From Eimeria necatrix (taxonomy: Eukaryota; Apicomplexa; Conoidasida; Eucoccidiorida; Eimeriidae): a DNA stretch of 64,000 nucleotides. The stretch lies in NCBI RefSeq assembly GCF_000499385.1, contig NW_013651772.1, forward strand, positions 48,041 to 112,040. Reading direction: 5' to 3'. The notes beneath the pieces were generated by a model. It had not been told where the DNA came from and searched no databases. It saw nothing but the letters and a program-made list of their open reading frames with translations. Positions 35,049 to 43,000 of the stretch are shown in pieces; position 1 is the stretch's first letter; each line of letters opens with the position of its first letter. Made by a program: the position numbers and the translations under genes.

Positions 35049-37580
35049 ATGCGGATGCTGTCACTGGCTCTTGGGGGGCTTTGTTTGACCCTTTTCTCGG
35101 GAGACAGAGCTGAGGGGTCCCGGCATCTGCCCCGGCAGACCCTGGGGTTCCTTTCTCGCCCCTTGCCCAGCAGCTCGGTCAGTGGGCCGTACCCCTGTAC
35201 CCTGGAGCCCTTTCGCCCCGCAGGAGGCCCCAAACCTTAAACCTTAGCGTGCTTTTGCCTGCGTGTGTTCGTCTCAGCCGGAAGTGACTCTTCCGCCGTC
35301 ACTACGCACAACCCCGCAGCTGACTCCCGCCACCCCGTCTGCAGCAGCAGCAGCTGACGCGGCCTCAGCAGCAGCACGCAGCGAGGGCACCCGCTGCTTC
35401 GCCTACCCCCTAACCTATGGCGGGGGCCCCAACGGCGGCGGGGAGGGAGAGGGGCGCGTGGCCCTCATCACCGGAGCCAGCAGAGGCATTGGCCTCGCCA
35501 TAGCGAAAACCTTCGCGAAAGGAGGAGTAGAGACGATTATTTGCGTCGCCAGGGACCAAGTCAGGCTGCAGACACGGCGCTTTGGGGCTGGGGGGTTGGG
35601 GGTATCGAAGCAGGGCCTGATATCCCAGGGGCTTAGGGGTATCAAAGCAGAGCTAACAGCTTAGGTGCGAATTCGACGGGCGCGAGTGTTTAAAGCTGCC
35701 AGATACAATTAGGATATGTTGCGGAGGGCTGGCAGTTGAGCTTTGAGTTGAACAGTTCACTGAGCCGTAGGCGTAGAACTTGGTCGTAGAAGTGTCGACT
35801 TCGGTGTTTAATTGGGTGGCCCCCGGGCGCACAGCGGCTGGGCCAGCCCCAAGAGTGAGGCATGCAATGTCCCAAGTTTGCGGCCACTGGCTCAGGCTGC
35901 ATGCGATGCTGCTGCTGCGGAAGTGCGGGCGCTGGGCGCTGCCAGCGAAGGCTACGGGGTGGACGTGGCGGACAGCCGTTCGGTGTCGGACCTGTGTGCG
36001 TCTTTGCTGGAGAAGCACAAGAAAATAGACATTTTGGTGAACAATGCGGGCATTACCCGGGACAACTTGTTCATTCGAATGAAGGATAACGAATGGACAG
36101 ATGTCATCAACACCAACTTGAACTCCGCCTTTTACTTTTCGCTCCCGCTCATCAAACAAATGACGAAAAACAGGTGCTGCCTGACCGCTACAACGGGGCT
36201 TTGCGCCATCTCGTCACAAGTTTAGAAAGCCTTCTTTGTTTGTCCTCTTGGCTATCTGCCCTGTTTATTTATCTGCCTGCCGTAGAATAAATAAGAAAAT
36301 ACAACTTGAAGCACTCCACATATCTAATGATACTGTACTAAATTGATTTCCCGTGTAAGTACTTGACCGGTTAAAAATTTTTGTACCTGTTGGAGTAGCA
36401 GTCATCATGGTGCGTGCGTTTGTTTCTTTTCTGCCTTCGCGTTACTCCAGTGCCTTTTATTTTTTTTTTCATTTCCCTCACCTCAACCCGCTTTCCCGCC
36501 CCTGCTCGATGCCGCAGGTTCGGCCGCATAATCAACATGTCCTCGGTGGTGGGCGTGGGCGGTAACCCGGGGCAGGCGAACTACGCGGCGTCTAAGGCGG
36601 GGCTGATTGGCCTCACCAAGTCGCTTGCGAAAGAATACGCAAACCGGAATGTGACGGTCAATGCCATTGCCCCTGGCTTCATCAAGTCCTTGATGACCGA
36701 CAAAATGACGGAGGCCGCCAAGGTGAGGAATTTCGCTCTCCTGCCCTTTATCCTATGGGCTCAGGGGCTTACGTGGGGTTCAGGACGGGCGCTGTGGGCT
36801 CTAAGTCACGTTTTAGGCAATTAGGTCTTTTGCGAGGAGTTGTTTAATGGCGAGGGCAGATATTAGCAGGAAAAGCAAGCAATGAAACGCATTGTGCAGC
36901 CTTTTCCGTTTGCGTAGAAAGAAGCGGATTCGGCCCTGGTAATGTGAACTAGGGAGTGCTGCCTTTTTGTTGCCTTGCGTTTTGCTCCGTCTTCGTCTAA
37001 TTTGTACTATCTCTCGCGGACTCTTCACTCTCTGCTACTAATTTTTTTTCCTGTGCCCTTCAGGCCGGCGCCCTGGCAAGCATTCCCGCGGGCCGCTTCG
37101 GGACCCAGCAGGAAGTGCGCACTTCGTCATCTCAGAGCATCTTTTGCCTTTGTTTTTGCCAACGTTTTCTCTGCGCCTTTTTTTCTGTGCAGTTTTTGTC
37201 CCGCGCAACTGCTTGCCTTCGATAGCTTCCCTTTTCTTGTTTCTCCATTTTTTCTTGCGAGTCCTTGCCGCCGTTGTTCTTCCTATCTTTGCCCTTCTGG
37301 TCTAGTGCCGACTCTTGTGTTCGTTTCTATTCGTTCTTTTGTGGGTTTACGCTGCTAGCGGGGCACTGGCTGGCTATACATATGCATAAACATACACTCA
37401 TAAGCATATATAGAAAGTGCCTTCTTGCATAGTTAAGTATTCCCCAAAGTGTGTCGCCCCCCGTGCCTCTGTGTTCTTCAGGTTGCGGACTTGGCAGCTT
37501 TCCTTGCCTCGGATCAGGCGGGATACATAACGGGCAAAGTCATTCCTATAGACGGAGGCATGTTGTTTGGGTCAAACTAA
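35049..37580 (+). CDS. fabG: 3-oxoacyl-[acyl-carrier-protein] reductase, apicoplast type
   Basis: NADPH-dependent reduction of 3-oxoacyl-ACP in type II fatty-acid synthesis. Six exons, 35049-35177, 35278-35559, 35896-36173, 36518-36722, 37064-37114 and 37482-37580, sum to 1,044 nt (347 residues) with phase closing at each junction. The short-chain dehydrogenase fold shows the cofactor loop TGASRGIG (about residue 105), NNAG (about 187), the catalytic Ser in INMSSVVG and the Tyr/Lys in YAASKAG, then a typical C-terminus YITGKVIPIDGGM. The first about 100 residues are extra relative to bacterial FabG (about 245 residues). They start with a hydrophobic signal-like segment and continue as a Ser/Pro/Ala-rich stretch, as expected for signal plus transit peptide to the apicoplast. 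Introns 2, 4 and 5 are pyrimidine-rich in places. Confidence 0.95.
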
Positions 37581-38280
37581 AGCGGGCGCCCGGGTCGCGT
37601 GATTTGCTGCAGGGCGTACCTGGGCGCGCCCTGCGGCGACTTTGGAGAGGCCCTATAGCAGTGTCTCCTGTTGCACTTCTTGGACTCGCCGAGCGGGCAA
37701 CCAAGGAAAAGGAAAGCCCTAAAGGGCCCCTCTCAGGGCGCCGTGATTCAGGGGGGCCCTAGAGCCTACCCGTATCACCTACGCCAGCGTGGAGGCGCTG
37801 GACGCCATCTAGCGGCTTGCGCGGAAGTATTCAAAGGGCCCCCTCTGATTTCCTCTGGGGGCCCCTAGCAATCTGTTAAGGGGCTCGTATGCGCTATTGA
37901 AGTTTGTCATGTGCGCCCGAGCTCCCCAGCCCCAGCTAGAGACATCCCCCGAGTCGGGGCTTGTGGGGGTCCCCTACAGTAAATCAGACATTAAAGGGGT
38001 CCCTGCAGTGTACACAACTTCATTGTTTCGTTTCAATCGCCGCATGTTCCAGTGCGCGGGAAAAAAAGAAATGGAAAAGTTCTTTCTGGCAACTGCAGCC
38101 CCGAAGGGCCCCGAGCAGCCCCTGGGGCCCCTCTAGTTGGCCTCAGTATCTTGCTCGTGCGATAGGCTCTTTAGCCCTTCTACACTGTGCAGGGGAGGCC
38201 CTTAGGTAACCCTAAAACGTAGTTTACGCTGCAGCTCTACAACTTCCCAATAAATCTTAAGGCGACCGCAGGAAGCCGCA
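37581..38280. other. Intergenic between FabG and the SCOC-like gene (3' to 3')
   Basis: The two flanking genes converge here. Several GGGCCCC/GGGGCCCC words occur between 37720 and 38140. Frames are short and unsupported. Confidence 0.4.
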
Positions 38281-39349
38281 CTAAGCAGATGCCCCGGCAC
38301 TGGGCTCCTCTCCTGCTGCTTTCGCCGGAGAGAGATGTTTCTTTTCTTCCAGTGCAGGGGAAGAGGCTTCGGCATTAGACTCTGCCTGTGCGGCCTCTAC
38401 TGGGGCAGCAGCACATGCGGGCTTTTCTTTCGCGCTGGCGGATGCCGCTTGCTGCTGTTGCTGCTTGTGGAGATCCTGTTGCTGTTGTTGCTCTTGCTGG
38501 AGATCCTGCTGGTGCTGCTGCGGGAGGTCGCGCTGCTGCTGTCGCTGCTGCTGTAGATCCTGCTGCTGCTGTTGCTGGGGGTCCTGCCGCTGCTGGAGTT
38601 CCTCCTGTTGCTGGAGGTCCTGCTGCTTCTGCTGTGGCGCAGAACCCAACTGCTGCTTGAGGATGTTGATCTTTTGCTGCAGCCCCTCGTTCTCCTGCTT
38701 CAAAGTAGAGTTGGAGAGGCGAACAGCTTCCACTTGGTAGGACAAATCTGAAGCAGCAGTAGTGGCGACAAATAGCAGCAGCCGCAGCAGCAGGCTGATG
38801 AATTCTACGCAGTTAACTGGGGCCCTGTTCGGCTCTTTCGGCCTTTCCTGCCCCTAATTTTGGAATAGGATAAGCAACAACGCCAGCATCGGAGGCCTCT
38901 AGTGCCAGCAGCAGCAAAACTAGAAGCAGCGGGAGGCAGCACTCAAAGCACGGCCAGGGAAAGCAGAAACAGCAGCACCGAGAGTGGAAGCCTCCTCAAA
39001 AACGGCAGCAACAACAGCAACATCGGCAGCAAAAGAAGCAGCATATAGGGCCGCAGCAGAAAAAGAGGCACCAAAGGCCGAACCCGAGAGCTCTTCTTGC
39101 AATTCCATTATCTTGTCAACGATTTCAGCTGGAGTCAAACTGCAGACAAAGCAAAGAGGTGTTTCAGCCACAGCAATCTTAGGGGCCTAGGCAAGTCAGA
39201 GGGGCCCCCAGAATTCCGTTGAGGGCCAGTCCTTTGCAAGCTGAAGGGGAAGCCTAGGCAGGTCCTGCAGGGGGTCATACTGACTTCTCCGGACACAAGT
39301 CAGGGGCCTCTCTGGAGACCCCAGCTTCGACAGCAGACTGGGACGCCAT
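38281..39349 (-). CDS. SCOC-like short coiled-coil protein with Gln-rich tail
   Basis: Three exons read by eye: about 39349-39281 or 39285, 39139-39084 and 38747-38281. Splicing yields a coiled coil containing MELQEELSDLSYQVEAV followed by LKQENEGLQQKINIL. The spacing and residues resemble the short coiled-coil (SCOC) domain, a small Golgi/autophagy adaptor whose core has the same LxxLxDLSxxVxAV pattern. The remaining about 100 residues are a Gln-rich run (CTG repeats at 38450-38640) and an Ala/Glu tail. The donor after exon 2 is GTTCGG, a weak but GT-type site; the phase there is what rebuilds the coiled coil. The first donor has two equally good options. Function is inferred from one short domain, so the family call is moderate. 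Confidence 0.6.
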
Positions 39350-39719
39350 TTTATAGGCTCAGGAGAGAGACAAGCAGCCGGGGAGTCCTAGGAAAAGGGA
39401 CAGGCCCTCGGGGAGGGCCTCCACGCTGTGTAGGCGGCGTAAGCAGGCGCTGTCGGCGGGGCTCCTAGCCTGTTGGGGGAAAGGGAAAGATCTTGAGACA
39501 AGCAAAGGCCAGGCAAAACAATGAAAAATGTTTTGAAGCAGGGCTACACCGTTTCTCTGGCGAGCTTTACGCAAATAGACAGACACTCCTTGGGGGGCCC
39601 ACTGGCGACAGGCGACAGCGATGCAAGCTCGCTGAGACCCTCGTCTGAAGATACCCTGCCAATAAAGGAGAAAGTAAAACAACAAAAGCTTCCGAATAAA
39701 ATCTTAGTTGACTAATTTA

Positions 39720-40083
39720 TTATTTTTCAATACGTTGTCCATGTAGAGCTCTGGTCGACTGAAGTCCGACTGACAGAACGGGCCTCGGGCACTTTTTGCC
39801 TTCGTCAGTGGAGCAACAGTTATATTGAGAGCAACTGCCGACGGATCCGCAGTACGCGTCTGGGGAAATCAGGAAATTTAGACAAAAAACCTTGAATTCA
39901 ACATCTTGTTCTAAATAATGGGGCCCGGGGGGCCCTTTGCTGGCAGAAGGGGCTTGTGCCCACCGTGCAAACAACAACCCCACCTGGCGCCGCTGCTGCT
40001 GCCGCTGCTGCGGTTGCTGCGAGTGTATTGTATGAGCGTAGATGTTTCATTAGTTGAATTTTGAAAAGCCGCGGGTCCCTCAA
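39720..40083 (-). CDS. Possible small Cys-rich protein
   Basis: Not recognised. Exon 1 (40083-39984) starts MRDPRLFKIQLMKH and continues into an Ala run from GCTGC repeats. Its donor CAG|GTGGGG is followed by a pyrimidine-rich acceptor TTTCCCCAG at about 39860. Exon 2 (39859-39720) encodes AYCGSVGSCSQYNCC and then STDEGKKCP before a basic end and TAA. The phase is continuous across the junction and the product is about 80 residues. The cluster of six Cys within about 25 residues is unusual for random frame. Against it, exon 1 overlaps the start of the large + strand ORF at 40054. Confidence 0.3.
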
Positions 40084-43000
40084 CAGAAACTGGAGGGGCC
40101 CGGCATCATGCCCTCACCACCGCGCGAAGGGGTCCCAGCAGCGCCCTCCCCTGTTGCAGATGAAAGAGCAAAGGGAGCAGCTGCAGCAGAGACCCCTCCC
40201 TCTTCTGCGGCTCACTACACGGCTCTTCCAGGGGGCCCTCGAGGCGCTGTGTATGCCGGTTCCTTCTCATGCACACCACCAGCCAGGGCCCCCCAAAGAG
40301 GCCCCTTCGGCTACAGCAGAAGCGCACGCTCAGCGTCTTACAGGGGGCACAGGGGTTCAGCTTTCTCCCGGTCCGCAGCCCGGGCCTTCTTTAGGACCAT
40401 TGCTGAGGCAGGGCCTCCCCGCCTCCGCAGTGGCAGCGGCAGTAGCAGGGCGAGGGCACCAACCGTTGCTTCAGTCCCGTCGCCAGCAGCACCAGCTACA
40501 TCGCTAGCGCCCGCAACAACATCAGCAGCAACAAGAGCAGCAGTATCAGCAGCACCAGCAGCAGCAGAGACACCTGAAAGGCCTGCAGAGGGGGTCACCC
40601 TAGAGACTCACGCGCCGCCCACGAGTAGCCCTCTGTTCGCTGGGCGGCGCACTGTAGAATTTTTGGCTTCTTCTCCATCTGAGTGTCTCAGTCCTCTATC
40701 TCCTTTCAGCTACGTGAGCAGCATCACAGCGCCGCCCTCACAAGCCGCAGAAGGAGCGCCGGAAGCACCGGTGTCCGAAGCAGCAGCAGCAGCAACAGCA
40801 GCAGTGACTGAAGCCGCAGCAGCAGCACCAGAACTGCGGCAGGTGCATTCTTTGCCCGCAGAGCCGCAGACAGAACTGAAGGCCTCCGAGGCCCTACATA
40901 GCTCTCCCTCTTCTCTGGGCCCCGGAAGCGTCTGCCGCAGCTTCCCGGCTGCTGTTCCCGAACAGCAGCAGGAGCAGCAAGTGGAACTGGATGAGCAGCA
41001 GCCCCTGTTTGTAGGGGCTCACGAGCCTCAAGCAATAACGCACACACCTGCTTTTGGGGCTCGTCGGTCAGAAGAGGGGACGCCGCTGCTGCTGCGGGGG
41101 CGTCTGGTCAACCTGCTGCGGAGCCCGGCTACCGCAGCAGCCGCCTCTCCTGCTGCTGTAGCAGGTGCTGCAGGTCCTGCTGCTGCTGAGCCTGCCGCGG
41201 CTTCCCTGTGGATGTCCCCCGCGGACACACCAGAAGCGGCGGTAGAGGCAGCAACTCTGCAGCGAGCGACCGCAGCAGCAACAGCAGCAGCAGCTGCTGC
41301 TGCCGCAGCTGCAACAGCAGACCCTCTACCGCAACACGCGGTTGCAGGCTCTGTAGTAGCTGATAGGGCTGCAGCTACAGATCTGCAGAAATTACAAGTT
41401 TCTACATCGAGTGCTGCTTTCGGGAAAACAGCAGCTGCTACCTCGGAAACGAAACGTAGTGCAGCTGGAGCTACTGCTGCAGCCGTACCAGTTGGGGAGG
41501 CTGCAGCTGCAGCAGGATGTACACCAGTAGCGGCTACAGGAGCAGAAGCTGCAGAAGTAGCAGCTGCAGCGGAATCTCCAGCAGCAGCGGCTACCGGAGC
41601 AGAAGCTCCGGGAGAAGCAGCAGCTCCGGCAGCAGCCACAGCAGTGACAGCTACAGGAGCAGAAGCTGCAGGAGTGGCAGCTGCAGCAGCACCCACTTCA
41701 GTTGCAGTTACAGAGGCAGAAATGACAGCCGCAACAGCAGCTACAACAGCAGCAGCTACAGCAGCAACTACAGCAGCAGCAGGTACAGCAGCAGCAGGTA
41801 CAGCAGCAGCAGCTACAGCAGCAGGAGCTACACCAGCAGCAGCTACACCAGCAGCTATACCAGCAGCAGCTACAGCAGCAGCAGCTTCAAAAGCGGAACC
41901 TGCAGGAGCAGCAGCTGCCGCAGCAGCTACAGCAATAGCAGCTACAGGAGCGGAAGCTGAAGAAGCAGCAGTTACAGTAGAAGTTACAGCAATAGCAGCT
42001 GTGGAGGCGGAAGCTGCAGAAGCAGCAGCGGAAGAGCCATTGGCAGAGCTGGAGCCTGCATCAGCAGCGCTGACAGTACCTGAGCCGGCAGCAGCAGCAG
42101 CACAGGGAGAAACAATAGCACCAACAGCAACAGCTGCAGCACTTGAAGCGGCTGCGCCTGCAGCAGAATTGTCCCACCACAGTCCACTCAAGCAGCAATC
42201 ACAGCAACAGAGGACGCGAGAGCAACAGGAGCGGTTGCTGCGGCAGGAAGAGGTACAGCAGCAGCAGCAGCCACAGACGCAACAGCTACAACAGCGTCAG
42301 CGGCAATCAGTGCACCACCAAGAGGAGCAGCGCCACGCAGCTTTCGTGCCACGAAGTACTACCAGAAGCCTACTGCGCCGTCCAACAAAAATATCAGCAG
42401 CAGCAGTAGCAGCAGCAGCAGCATCTGCTGCTGCTGCTGCTGCACGAGCAGCAAGAGCAGCAACTGCAGCTCGAGCCAGGAGGTCGGTCTCCACCCCCAA
42501 CTTGCCTGCTGCTGCAATGCTTCAGCGGCCACAGCAGTCCGCCGCAGTAGTGACGGCGGCGGGAGTGCGACGAGGGCCCCAGAGGGCCTTTTGGAGGGTT
42601 CCAGGTAGGCGAAGTCGATCTGTCTCGAGCCTCCCGTTGCTGCAGCAGCAGCTCCAACCGAGGCCTCTAGCAGAAGCAGCAGCTGCGTCAGTAGCAACAA
42701 GGACGGCAGCGTCTTCAGCAGCAGCAGAAATGGGGCCTGTAGCAGTGAGAGCGTCACCAGCAACAGCAGCAGCAACTTCAGCAGCAGCAAAAAGCGCAGA
42801 AGCCGCAGCGGTAAGAAGAGCAGCGGCTGCTGGTGTCGCGACACCCTGCAGCCACCGTTTTCCCGCAGCCACTGTAACGAGACGTGCGGACGCAGCTTCA
42901 GCAGCGTCAACAGCCATAGCAGCACGAAGAGCCGCAGCAGCAGCAACAGCAGAACGCAAAGCCCTCAAGCGGGGGCCCGTCGCTGCGGACTGCCCTCTCC

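Noticed and set aside
34661..35233. 190-codon minus frame opposite the FabG leader
   Set aside because: Antisense to a well-supported exon; no family features.
41028..42191. 387-codon Ala-rich minus-strand frame
   Set aside because: It is the reverse reading of the GCA/GCT repeats of the + strand giant ORF. TGC and AGC triplets read as Ala in several frames, and the frame has no non-repeat island.
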